64,000 bases of DNA from JAKFWI01 sp031398975 (GTDB taxonomy: Bacteria > Pseudomonadota > Alphaproteobacteria > Caulobacterales > Aquidulcibacteraceae): positions 124,001-188,000 of the forward strand of contig JANNOI010000021.1 of NCBI GenBank assembly GCA_031398975.1, in the 5' to 3' direction. The position numbers and the translations under genes are program-made. Numbering within the stretch: the first letter of the stretch is position 1; every line of letters begins with the position of its first letter. The notes below the pieces were generated by a model, which had not been told where the DNA came from, ran no database searches, and worked only from the letters and a program-made list of their open reading frames with translations. This document shows positions 42,897 to 51,445 of the stretch, piece after piece.

Positions 42897-45800
42897 CTAT
42901 CCCCGCTTGCGCCCGTTGCGCGCCTTTGGAGCGGGAGTCCGGGGGGCGGGAGCTCGGGGGGCGGGAGCCCGGCGGGCGGCGGCGCGGGCGTGGTGGCGCG
43001 CGAGCGCTTCGGCGAGGTAGCGCCCGGTCCAGCTCTCGGCGTTGTTCGCGACCTCCTCGGGCGTGCCCTGCGCCACGATGCGGCCCCCACCTTCCCCGCC
43101 CTCGGGGCCCAGATCGATGATCCAGTCGGCGGTCTTGATGACGTCGAGATTGTGCTCGATCACCACCACGCTATTGCCCCCGTCCACCAGCTCCTGCAGC
43201 ACCTCCAGCAGCTTGCGGGTGTCCTCGAAATGCAAGCCGGTGGTCGGCTCGTCCAGGATATAGAGCGTGCGCCCGGTGGAGCGGCGGGCGAGCTCCTTGG
43301 ACAGTTTCACCCGCTGCGCCTCCCCGCCCGACAGGGTGGTGGCCTGCTGGCCCACCTTGACGTATCCAAGCCCCACCCGCGCCAGGGTCTCGAGCTTGTC
43401 GCGGATTGCGGGCACGGCGGCGAAAAGGGCCGCGCCTTCCTCCACCGTCATGCCCAGCACATCGGCGATGGATTTGCCCTTGAACAGGATTTCCAGCGTC
43501 TCGCGATTGTAGCGGGCCCCCTTGCAGACGTCGCACGTGACGTAGACGTCCGGCAGGAAGTGCATCTCGATCTTCAGCACCCCGTCGCCCTGGCACGCCT
43601 CGCACCGCCCGCCCTTGACGTTGAAGGAGAACCGCCCCGGCCCGTAGCCGCGCGCCTGCGCTTCCGGTAGCCCCGCGAACCATTCCCGGATCGGGGTGAA
43701 GGCGCCGGTATAGGTGGCGGGGTTGGAGCGGGGCGTGCGCCCGATGGGGGACTGGTCGATGTCGATCACCTTGTCCAGGTGCTCGAGGCCCTCGAGGCTC
43801 TGATAGGGGGTGGGCGCGTCGGCGGCGCCGTTCAGCTTGCGCGCCACCGCCTTGTAAAGCGTCTCGATCGTCAGCGTGGACTTGCCCCCGCCCGAAACCC
43901 CGGTGACGCAGGTCAGCACGCCCAGCGGAAACTGGGCGGTGACGTTCTTCAGATTGTTGCCGCTCGCCCCGATCAGGCGCAGCATCTTGCCCTTGGTGGT
44001 CCAGCGGCGTTTTTCCGGGATGGCGATCTCGCGCGCGCCGCTCAGATAGCTTCCGGTCAGGGATTGGGGGTTGGCGAGGATGTCGTCGGGCGCGCCGGCC
44101 GCGATCACTTCCCCGCCATGCACGCCCGCCGCAGGCCCCATGTCGATCACGTAATCGGCGGTGAGGATGGCCTCCTCGTCATGCTCCACCACCAGCACGG
44201 AATTGCCGAGGTCGCGCAGCCGGCGCAGCGTCTCGAGCAGGCGGGTATTGTCGCGCTGGTGCAGCCCGATCGAGGGCTCGTCGAGCACGTAAAGCACCCC
44301 GGTCAGGCCTGAGCCGATCTGGCTTGCGAGCCGGATACGCTGGCTCTCCCCGCCCGAAAGCGTGCCCGAGGCGCGCCCCAGGCCCAGATAATCGAGGCCT
44401 ACATCGACGAGGAAGCGCAGGCGGTCGCGGATCTCCTTCAGGATGCGGCTCGCGATCTCGCGCTGCTTCACGGTCAGGCCCGCGTCCAGCGCTTCGAACC
44501 AGGCGTGCGCGGCGCGGATAGAGAAATCCGCGGCCTGCGCGATGTCGAGCCCGCCCACCCGCACGGCCAGCGCTTCAGGCTTCAGCCGGCGCCCGCCGCA
44601 GGCGGGGCAGGGGGCGGCGGATTGGAAGCGGCCCAGCTCCTCGCGCACCCAGGCGCTGTCGGTCTCCTTGAAGCGGCGCTCGAGATTGGGGAGCACGCCT
44701 TCGAAGCTCTTCTTGGTCTCGTAGCGGCGCACGCCGTCGTCATAGACGAACTGGATCGCCTCGCCGCCGCTGCCGTTCAGGATGGTGTCGCGCACCGCCT
44801 CCGGCAGGGTGCGCCAGGGGGCGGCCATGGAGGCTTTCATGTGCCGCGCGATCGCCTGCAGGGTCTGGGTATAGAGCGGGGAGGGGCCGCGCGCCCAGGG
44901 GGCCACCGCGCCCTCCTGCAGGCTCTTGTCCTTGTCCGGGACCACGCGGTCGGGGTCGAATTTGAGCTGCGCGCCCAGCCCGTCGCAGGCGGGGCAGGCG
45001 CCAGCGGGATTGTTGAACGAAAAGAGGCGCGGCTCGATCTCGGGGATCGTAAAGCCCGAGACCGGGCAGGCGAATTTGGCGGACAGGACGATGCGCGCCG
45101 GCGCCGGCGCCTCCGCCACGCGCGGGCCCCGCTTCTTCCCCTTGACCGCGCCCGCGGCCGGCTCCTCGGCGGGCGCGTCGGCCGGGGCGGGCGCGTCGGC
45201 GAACTCGATCACGGCGATGCCGTCGGCGAGCCGCAGGGCCTGCTCCAGGCTGTCGGCCAGGCGGGTCTCCAGGCCCGGCTTCACCGCCAGGCGGTCCACC
45301 ACCACGTCGATGTCGTGCTTTTGCTTCTTGTCGAGGGCGGGAACGTCTTCGAGGGCGTAATATTCGCCGTCGATCTTGGCGCGCTGGTAGCCCTTGCGCA
45401 GGAGCTCGGCGAGCTCCTTTTTGTATTCGCCCTTGCGGTCGCGCACGATGGGGGCGAGCAGATAGAGGCGCGTGCCCTCCGGGATGGCGAGGATGGCGTC
45501 CACCATCTGCGACACCTGCATCGCCTCGATCGGCAGGCCGGTGGCGGGCGAATAGGGCACCCCCACCCGCGCCCAGAGCAGGCGCATGTAATCGTAGATC
45601 TCGGTGACGGTGGCGACGGTGGAGCGAGGGTTCTTCGACGTCGTCTTCTGCTCGATCGAGATGGCCGGGGAAAGGCCCTCGATGGAATCGACGTCCGGCT
45701 TCTGCATCAGTTCGAGAAACTGGCGCGCATAGGCCGAAAGGCTTTCCACATAGCGCCTTTGGCCCTCGGCATAAATCGTATCGAAGGCGAGCGAAGACTT

Positions 45801-45971
45801 GCCGGAACCGGACAACCCCGTGAGCACCACAAGCCGCCCGCGGGGAATATCGACATTGACGCTCTTCAGATTGTGCTCGCGCGCGCCGCGCACGCGGATG
45901 TGCGTCAGCTCCGCGAAGGCGGGGGGCGCAGCGGATCGGGGCGCAAGAGGGTTTGCGGGCGTTTTGGCCAT
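42897..45971 (-). CDS. uvrA: Excinuclease ABC subunit UvrA
   Basis: Damage-recognition ATPase of nucleotide excision repair; 1024 residues from the ATG at 45971 (MAKTPANPL). It has two ABC modules: Walker A GLSGSGKSSLAFDT and GVSGGGKSTLTIET, and signatures LSGGESQRIRLASQIG and LSGGEAQRVKLSKEL. It has two zinc modules: FACPVSGFTIPEIEPR with CPACDGLG, and CEACQGDG with CDVCKGARY. A Pro/Ala/Lys-rich insertion of about 35 residues (APADAPAEEPAAGAVKGKKR) lies before the first zinc module, and the C-terminal tail is Ala/Pro/Arg-rich. Divergent from ssb; SOS control is likely through the nearby operator. Confidence 0.97.
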   Translation of the reverse strand: MAKTPANPLAPRSAAPPAFAELTHIRVRGAREHNLKSVNVDIPRGRLVVLTGLSGSGKSSLAFDTIYAEGQRRYVESLSAYARQFLELMQKPDVDSIEGLSPAISIEQKTTSKNPRSTVATVTEIYDYMRLLWARVGVPYSPATGLPIEAMQVSQMVDAILAIPEGTRLYLLAPIVRDRKGEYKKELAELLRKGYQRAKIDGEYYALEDVPALDKKQKHDIDVVVDRLAVKPGLETRLADSLEQALRLADGIAVIEFADAPAPADAPAEEPAAGAVKGKKRGPRVAEAPAPARIVLSAKFACPVSGFTIPEIEPRLFSFNNPAGACPACDGLGAQLKFDPDRVVPDKDKSLQEGAVAPWARGPSPLYTQTLQAIARHMKASMAAPWRTLPEAVRDTILNGSGGEAIQFVYDDGVRRYETKKSFEGVLPNLERRFKETDSAWVREELGRFQSAAPCPACGGRRLKPEALAVRVGGLDIAQAADFSIRAAHAWFEALDAGLTVKQREIASRILKEIRDRLRFLVDVGLDYLGLGRASGTLSGGESQRIRLASQIGSGLTGVLYVLDEPSIGLHQRDNTRLLETLRRLRDLGNSVLVVEHDEEAILTADYVIDMGPAAGVHGGEVIAAGAPDDILANPQSLTGSYLSGAREIAIPEKRRWTTKGKMLRLIGASGNNLKNVTAQFPLGVLTCVTGVSGGGKSTLTIETLYKAVARKLNGAADAPTPYQSLEGLEHLDKVIDIDQSPIGRTPRSNPATYTGAFTPIREWFAGLPEAQARGYGPGRFSFNVKGGRCEACQGDGVLKIEMHFLPDVYVTCDVCKGARYNRETLEILFKGKSIADVLGMTVEEGAALFAAVPAIRDKLETLARVGLGYVKVGQQATTLSGGEAQRVKLSKELARRSTGRTLYILDEPTTGLHFEDTRKLLEVLQELVDGGNSVVVIEHNLDVIKTADWIIDLGPEGGEGGGRIVAQGTPEEVANNAESWTGRYLAEALARHHARAAARRAPAPRAPAPRTPAPKARNGRKRG

Positions 45972-46116
45972 CGGATGTCCAGGAGCAGGCGCGTTAACGT
46001 AAGGGTCTCCGCAGCCCAAGGCGAGGGCGGGCGCAAGAGGCCGGTGGAAAACGCCGCACCCCGCCTCCCCCTGCGCCATTGATCTTGTTACGCTTGCCAC
46101 GAGAATCGCGGCGTGA

Positions 46117-46131
46117 GAACATAAAGGCAAC
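46117..46131. promoter_or_regulatory. LexA-type SOS operator between uvrA and ssb
   Basis: GAAC-ATAAAGG-CAAC, read on the other strand as GTTG-CCTTTAT-GTTC. It differs by one base from the alphaproteobacterial LexA consensus GTTC-N7-GTTC. It lies about 50 bases upstream of the ssb ATG and 145 bases upstream of uvrA, a divergent pair that is SOS-controlled in many proteobacteria. Confidence 0.65.
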
Positions 46132-46181
46132 AAATTCGCGCGGCAGCGTCAAGCCACGTGTACGGGTCTGGAGCGAACATC

Positions 46182-46673
46182 ATGGCGGGCAGTCTGAACA
46201 AGGTGATCCTGATCGGGAATCTGGGGCGGGACCCGGAGGTGCGCCGGATGGGCTCGGGCGATCCGGTGGTGAATCTCAGCGTGGCGACGTCGGAAAACTG
46301 GCGCGACAAGCAAAGCGGTGAAAAGCGCGAAAAAACCGAATGGCACCGCGTGGTGATCTTCAACGACCAGATCGCCAAGGTGGCCGAGAATTACCTGAAA
46401 AAGGGCATGAAGATCTACGTGGAGGGCCAGCTCCAGACCCGCAAATACACCGACCAGTCCGGCCAGGAGAAATACTCCACCGAGATCGTGCTGCAGAAAT
46501 ACCGCGGCGAGCTGCAGATGCTGGACGGCAAGAGCCAAGGCGGCGGCGAGTTCGGCGGGGACCGCGACTACGACCAGAGCGAGCCGAGCTTCGCCGGCGG
46601 CGGCAAGAAGCGCGTGGGCGAAGGCCCGAAGGAAAGCTTCTCCGCCGATCTGGACGACGAAATCCCGTTCTGA
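46182..46673 (+). CDS. ssb: Single-stranded DNA-binding protein
   Basis: Homotetrameric ssDNA-binding protein; 163 residues from the ATG at 46182, with GGAG nine bases upstream and the canonical N-terminus MAGSLNKVILIGNLGRDPEV. The OB fold covers about 1-112 (VVNLSVATSENWRDKQSGEK, EWHRVVIFNDQIAKVAENYL, GMKIYVEGQLQTRKYTDQSG), followed by a Gly/Lys linker and the protein-interaction tail DDEIPF. Divergent from uvrA. Confidence 0.97.
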   Translation: MAGSLNKVILIGNLGRDPEVRRMGSGDPVVNLSVATSENWRDKQSGEKREKTEWHRVVIFNDQIAKVAENYLKKGMKIYVEGQLQTRKYTDQSGQEKYSTEIVLQKYRGELQMLDGKSQGGGEFGGDRDYDQSEPSFAGGGKKRVGEGPKESFSADLDDEIPF

Positions 46674-46676
46674 GCC

Positions 46677-47053
46677 TCACCACACCGCGCCGGGGAAGTT
46701 GGCGCGGATCAGCCGATCGCTGGTGACGAGCGGCACGCCGGCGGCGATTGCGTGCCCGACGATGAGCCGGTCGAAGGCGTCACGCGTCCATGTCAGTCCG
46801 GCGGCGGCTGAAACGAGCGCGCCGACCGGCACATTGGCGATTTCTGCGCCATGCTCCTCGCGCAGCACGGCGAGTAAATCGCCCGGCGCGGGCAGGATGC
46901 GCCCCGCGTTCGTGGAGATAGTGCAATTCCAGCACCGCAATCGGCGAAATCGAAGCCGCCGCTCCATCGAGGGCGGTTGAAGCGGCGGTTGGAAAGACGG
47001 CCCGCACTTCCGTCGTAAAGCCAAATAGCGATGTGGGTGTCGAGATGCAGCAT
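46677..47053 (-). pseudogene. PIN-domain toxin (VapC-like), two frameshifts
   Basis: The PIN domain can be read only by changing frame twice. The start (MLHLDTHIAIWLYDGSAG) holds the first acidic residue. After a shift near 46995-47008 the text continues TALDGAAASISPIAVLELHY, and after a second shift near 46902-46912 it continues GRILPAPGDLLAVLREEHG, then LTWTRDAFDRLIVGHA and VPLVTSDRLIRANF, with the remaining acidic residues. An intact protein would be an RNA-cleaving toxin of about 125 residues. Either the gene has decayed or there are two sequencing errors. The antitoxin gene upstream is intact. Confidence 0.75.
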
Positions 47054-47085
47054 CAGCACGGCGCAGTACGGGCCAGCGCCACTGA

Positions 47086-47349
47086 TTAAGCCTGATCGGG
47101 CGCCAGGGCCCGATCAGGATCCCACTCGGCCACCGATTCTTCCGCCAAGGTATCGGGATCGCCGCAAACGGCGGCGCGGGTAACCAATTTGGACAAATCC
47201 ACGCCCTTGCTGGCCTGCTCATGCGCCACCACGGTCAAGATGCGTTTGCCGCCATCACCCACGATGGCGAGGCTTTCACCCGTCTTCAGCACTTCATCGA
47301 TCAGCTGGAACAGGTCTTCGTGCAGCGCTGCGAGCGTTACTTCTTTCAT
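47086..47349 (-). CDS. Phd/YefM-like antitoxin
   Basis: An 87-residue protein (MKEVTLAALHEDLFQLIDEV, then LKTGESLAIVGDGGKRILTV) with the N-terminal DNA-binding fold of Phd/YefM antitoxins and a C-terminal toxin-neutralising tail (SVAEWDPDRA). It lies 32 bases upstream of the VapC-like gene on the same strand, in the usual antitoxin-first order. It would normally repress its own operon; with the toxin broken it may now be an orphan. Confidence 0.75.
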   Translation of the reverse strand: MKEVTLAALHEDLFQLIDEVLKTGESLAIVGDGGKRILTVVAHEQASKGVDLSKLVTRAAVCGDPDTLAEESVAEWDPDRALAPDQA

Positions 47350-47380
47350 GGCCGCACTCTAGCGGCGCGTGCGCCTTGTG

Positions 47381-47965
47381 TCACCGCGCGAGGGTCGCGC
47401 ACGCGACCCGGTCGCCGGCGCCGCCGATGGGCTGGGTGAGCTGGTCGTCGGGCTTGGCGTGGATCAGCAGGGCCGAGCCGTCGGAATCCAGTAGGGGCGT
47501 GCGGCCGGGCGCAGGCGCGGGCGCCAGGGTGAGGCGGCTGGAGAAGAATTCCGCGGCGATCGGGGCTTTGGCGGGGGCGTAAAGGTTCGGCAGGTCCCCC
47601 GGCTCTGGGCCGGCCGGATGGAGCAGGCCGTGCGCGCCTGGCCCATGGCCCACATGCGCGCCCGAAAGCTTGAAGCCCGCATCCGAACAGACACCCCTCT
47701 CGTGCACATGCACGCCGTGCCAGCCCGGGCTCAGGGCCCCGGCCTTCAGTTCCAGGCGCACCAGCACCCCTTGCGGCCCCTCGGTGAAAGAAGCGCTCCC
47801 CAGGCGCGCGCCGCCCGCCCCCACCACCGGCACGACCAGCGGGCGCGGCGCGGGCGGGGGCGGCGGGACCGCCGCAGGCGCGGGACCCGGCGCCGGGGGG
47901 ACCTGCCCCAGCGCGGGCGCGGGCGCGAGCGCGAGCAGGGCGAGGGCGGCGAGAATGGGGCGCAT
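47381..47965 (-). CDS. sodC: Periplasmic Cu/Zn superoxide dismutase
   Basis: Dismutates superoxide in the periplasm. It has 194 residues from the ATG at 47965 (GAGGAG seven bases upstream; an ATG one codon earlier is possible), with signal peptide MRPILAALALLALAPAPALG and a Pro-rich linker. Copper ligands H86 and H88 (GVHVHERG), bridging H104 (GAHVGH), zinc ligands H112 (AHGLLHP) and D124 (GDLPNLY), and copper ligand H169 (LLIHAKPDD) are present. The position of the third zinc histidine is E121 (PEPGDLPN). The disulfide cysteines (C93 and the Cys in RVACATL) are kept. Confidence 0.92.
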   Translation of the reverse strand: MRPILAALALLALAPAPALGQVPPAPGPAPAAVPPPPPAPRPLVVPVVGAGGARLGSASFTEGPQGVLVRLELKAGALSPGWHGVHVHERGVCSDAGFKLSGAHVGHGPGAHGLLHPAGPEPGDLPNLYAPAKAPIAAEFFSSRLTLAPAPAPGRTPLLDSDGSALLIHAKPDDQLTQPIGGAGDRVACATLAR

Positions 47966-48088
47966 CATGGGGCTCCTCAGCGTATGGCGGGCCCGTTTGC
48001 GGCGGCCCCGCGCCGGTGATAGCATACGCCAGCCGTCGCGCAGCGTTCCCCCGCTCCCGGCTCCTGCGAATCCAAGTACCAGAATTCC

Positions 48089-50848
48089 GTGAGCGACACC
48101 CAAGACCCCTCCCCGGAGCCGCCCGGCGCTGCGCCCCAGCCTGAGGGCGTCTCTATCCGGCCGATCGAGGAGGAGCTGAAGCGCTCCTATCTCGATTACG
48201 CCATGAGTGTGATCGTGTCCCGGGCCCTGCCGGACGTGCGCGACGGGCTGAAACCGGTGCACCGGCGCATCCTCTACGGCATGTACGAGGCCGGCAACAC
48301 GCCGGAAAAAAGCTACCGCAAATCCGCCAATACGGTGGGCGAGGTCATGGGCCGCTATCACCCGCACGGGGATCAGGCGATCTATGAAGCTTTGGTGCGC
48401 ATGGCGCAGGATTTCTCCATGGGCCTGCCGCTGATCGACGGGCAGGGCAATTTCGGCTCCGTGGACGGCGATCCCCCCGCGGCGATGCGCTACACCGAAA
48501 GCCGCCTCGCCAAGGCCGCCCGCGCGTTGCTGGAGGATATCGACGAGGACACGGTCGACTTCCAGGACAATTATGACGGCTCCCGGCGCGAGCCGATGGC
48601 CCTGCCGGCGCGCTATCCGAACCTCCTGGTCAATGGCGCGGGCGGGATCGCGGTGGGCATGGCCACCAACATTCCCCCCCACAATCTGGGCGAGGTGATC
48701 GACGCCGCGGTCACGCTGATCGACCGGCCGGACCTGAGCGACCTCGAATTGCTGGAAATAATCCCGGGGCCCGATTTTCCCACGGGGGGCGAGATTTTGG
48801 GCCGGGCGGGCGCGCGCATGGCGCTGGCCACCGGGCGCGGCTCGGTCGTGGTGCGCGCGCGCCACCACATGGAGACGATCCGCGGGCGCGAGGCGCTCGT
48901 GTTCACCGAGATCCCCTACCAGGTCAACAAGGCCTCGATGGTGGAGCGGATCGGAGAGATGGTGCGGGAAAAGCGCATCGAGGGCATCGCCGAATTGCGA
49001 GACGAGAGCAGCCGCAAGGGCCTGCGGGTGGTGGTCGAGATCAAGCGCGACGCCTCCCCAGACGTGGTGCTGAACCAGCTCTACCGCTTCAGTGCGCTGC
49101 AAAATTCCTTCGGCGTCAACATGCTGGCCCTGCGCGGGGGCCGGCCCGAGCAGATGGGCGTGCGCGCCATGCTCGAGGCGTTCCTGCTGTTCCGCGAGCA
49201 GGTGGTCACCCGACGCACGAAGTTCCGCCTCTCCAAGGCCAGAAAGCGCGGGCACGAGACGGTGGGTCTCGCCATCGCGGTGGCCAATATCGATGAGGTG
49301 ATCCGCGTCATCCGCGAAAGCGCCGATCCCGCCGAGGCGCGGGGAAGGCTCCTCGAGCGCGCCTGGCCGGCGGGGGACATGCTGCCCCTGATCGCGCTGA
49401 TCGCCGATCCGCGCTCCAACACGATCGAGGACACGCCCGAGGGGCCCTCGCTGCGGCTCTCCGAGGATCAGGCGCGCGCCATCCTCGATCTGCGCCTGCA
49501 ACGCCTCACCGGCCTCGGCCGCGAGGATATCGCCAAGGCCGCCAACGAGATCGCCGAGGAAATCGCCGCTCTGCTCGCCATTCTCGCCTCCCGCCAGCGC
49601 ATCCTCGATATCGTCAAAACCGAGATGCTGGCGGTGAAGGAGGCGTTCGCCGTTCCCCGCCGCACGCCCTTCTCCCAGGCCGAGGGGGAGATCGACGATG
49701 AGAGCCTGATCCCACGCGAGGAGATGGTGATCACCGTCACCCATGGCGGCTACGTCAAGCGCACCCCGCTTTCCCAATACCGCACCCAGCGCCGCGGCGG
49801 CAAAGGCCGCGCCGGCATGCAGACCAAGGACGAAGACTTCGTCACCCGCCTGTTCGCGGCATCGACCCACGCGCCCATCTTGTTCTTCTCCTCCACCGGC
49901 ATGGTCTACAAGGACAAGGTCTGGCGCCTGCCGCTGGGCGATCCCCGCGCCAAGGGCCGGGCGCTGGTGAACCTTCTGCCGCTGGAGCGGGGCGAGACGA
50001 TCACCTCCATCATGGCCCTGCCGGAGGCCGAGGCCGACCAGGAGCGCCTGGACCTCATGTTCGCCACCCGCTCGGGCGGGGTGCGGCGCAACAAATTGAG
50101 CGATTTCGTCCAGGTTAATCGCGGCGGCAAGATCGCCATGAAGCCCGACGAGGGGGACCGCATCGTCGGCGTGGCCATCTGCGGGGAGCAGGACGACATC
50201 CTCCTCACCACCGCGCGGGCCCAGTGCATCCGCTTCCCCGTCACCGACGTGCGGGTGTTCAAGGGCAGGGATTCCACCGGCGTGCGCGGGGTCGCGCTCG
50301 TGGAGAGCGACGAAGTGATCGGCATGACGGTGTTGCGCCACGTCGAGGTGAGCCCGGCGGAGGCCCGCGCCTTCCTGCGCCAGGAGGCGATGAAGCGGCG
50401 CGCGCGCGGCGAAGACGGCGAGGCCGAGCTCGCCGAGCCCGACGCCCCCGATCTCGACGCCGAAGAAGAGGCGGGCGAGGCCGCCCTTACCCCCGAGCGT
50501 GTGGCGGAACTGGGCGCAAAGCAGCAATTCATCCTCACCGTCACCTCCGAGGGCTTGGGCAAGCGGGCTTCCTCCTACGAGTATCGGGTCACGGGCCGTG
50601 GCGGCAAAGGCCTGATCGCGCACCGCTTTCCGGAGAAGTCAGAGGCGCGCCTCGCCGCCTCCTTCCCGGTGGACGAGGCCCACGAGGTGCTGCTCGTCAC
50701 CGATGGCGGGCAATTGATCCGTATGCCGGTCGACCAGATCCGCATCGCCGGGCGCGCGACGCAGGGCGTCACCTTGATCCGCACCGCCGAAGGTGAGCAC
50801 GTGGTGGCGGCGGAATTGCTGGAAGACGCGGCCGGGGACGTGGAATAG
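48089..50848 (+). CDS. gyrA: DNA gyrase subunit A
   Basis: Type II topoisomerase subunit that cleaves DNA and, with GyrB, introduces negative supercoils. It has 919 residues from a GTG. The winged-helix/tower region has the catalytic Y135 (AAMRYTESRL). The quinolone-determining segment reads HPHGDQAIYEALVRM, with Q96 and E100 at the positions of E. coli S83 and D87. The C-terminal pinwheel contains the canonical GyrA box QRRGGKG, which separates it from ParC, and an acidic insertion (EAELAEPDAPDLDAEEEAGE) between blades. About 30 bases separate it from coaD. Confidence 0.96.
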   Translation: MSDTQDPSPEPPGAAPQPEGVSIRPIEEELKRSYLDYAMSVIVSRALPDVRDGLKPVHRRILYGMYEAGNTPEKSYRKSANTVGEVMGRYHPHGDQAIYEALVRMAQDFSMGLPLIDGQGNFGSVDGDPPAAMRYTESRLAKAARALLEDIDEDTVDFQDNYDGSRREPMALPARYPNLLVNGAGGIAVGMATNIPPHNLGEVIDAAVTLIDRPDLSDLELLEIIPGPDFPTGGEILGRAGARMALATGRGSVVVRARHHMETIRGREALVFTEIPYQVNKASMVERIGEMVREKRIEGIAELRDESSRKGLRVVVEIKRDASPDVVLNQLYRFSALQNSFGVNMLALRGGRPEQMGVRAMLEAFLLFREQVVTRRTKFRLSKARKRGHETVGLAIAVANIDEVIRVIRESADPAEARGRLLERAWPAGDMLPLIALIADPRSNTIEDTPEGPSLRLSEDQARAILDLRLQRLTGLGREDIAKAANEIAEEIAALLAILASRQRILDIVKTEMLAVKEAFAVPRRTPFSQAEGEIDDESLIPREEMVITVTHGGYVKRTPLSQYRTQRRGGKGRAGMQTKDEDFVTRLFAASTHAPILFFSSTGMVYKDKVWRLPLGDPRAKGRALVNLLPLERGETITSIMALPEAEADQERLDLMFATRSGGVRRNKLSDFVQVNRGGKIAMKPDEGDRIVGVAICGEQDDILLTTARAQCIRFPVTDVRVFKGRDSTGVRGVALVESDEVIGMTVLRHVEVSPAEARAFLRQEAMKRRARGEDGEAELAEPDAPDLDAEEEAGEAALTPERVAELGAKQQFILTVTSEGLGKRASSYEYRVTGRGGKGLIAHRFPEKSEARLAASFPVDEAHEVLLVTDGGQLIRMPVDQIRIAGRATQGVTLIRTAEGEHVVAAELLEDAAGDVE

Positions 50849-50878
50849 CGCCCGCCGCGGCGGGTCGTTGGAGGCAAC

Positions 50879-51445
50879 ATGAGCGGACCTGAAACCCCGC
50901 GCGCCGGGCTCGCCGTCAAGGAGCGCCCCCGGCGCAAGGCGCCGGCGGGGCTGTACCGGATCGGGCTCTATCCCGGCACGTTCGATCCCCTCACCCGCGG
51001 GCATATCGACATCATCGAGCGGGCCGCGAAACTTGTGGACAAGATCGTGATCGGCGTCGCGATCAACAGCGAAAAGAGCCCGCTTTTCAAGCTCGAAGAA
51101 CGTGTCGAGATCGTGGAGTTCGAAACCAAGCGCCTGCGCCGGTTCGTCGACATCGAAGTCCGTCCTTTTGACACATTGCTGATGAACTTCGCCGTGGCGG
51201 TGAATGCGAACGTGATCATTCGCGGCCTGCGCGCGGTGTCCGACTTCGAGTACGAGTTCCAGATGGTGGGCATGAACCAGAAGCTGAATCCCGACATCGA
51301 GACGGTGTTCCTGATGGCCGATCCGACCTGCCAGGCGATCGCCTCGCGGCTCGTGAAGGAGATCGCGCGCCTCGAAGGGGACGTCTCGGAATTCGTGACG
51401 CCGGAAGTCGAGCAGCGCCTCAAGGCGAAATACGGGTTGATCTGA
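50879..51445 (+). CDS. coaD: Phosphopantetheine adenylyltransferase
   Basis: Fourth step of coenzyme A synthesis: adenylates 4'-phosphopantetheine with ATP. The 188-residue protein is preceded by GGAGG. A basic extension of about 25 residues precedes the conserved core RIGLYPGTFDPLTRGHIDII (T/H-x-G-H nucleotidyl transfer motif), followed by IGVAINSEKSPLF, VIIRGLRAVSDFEYEFQM and the C-terminal LVKEIARLEGDVSEFV. The extension is absent from the E. coli enzyme. Its stop overlaps the next start by one base. Confidence 0.96.
   Translation: MSGPETPRAGLAVKERPRRKAPAGLYRIGLYPGTFDPLTRGHIDIIERAAKLVDKIVIGVAINSEKSPLFKLEERVEIVEFETKRLRRFVDIEVRPFDTLLMNFAVAVNANVIIRGLRAVSDFEYEFQMVGMNQKLNPDIETVFLMADPTCQAIASRLVKEIARLEGDVSEFVTPEVEQRLKAKYGLI

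Noticed and set aside
45090..45200. Low-complexity insertion in UvrA as a foreign insertion
   Set aside because: It is in frame and Ala/Pro/Lys-rich at a position that looks variable in GC-rich lineages; no repeats or mobile signatures border it.
47966..50623. Long minus-strand open frame upstream of sodC
   Set aside because: It is antisense to gyrA and only becomes a real protein at the sodC signal peptide; the rest has no motif.
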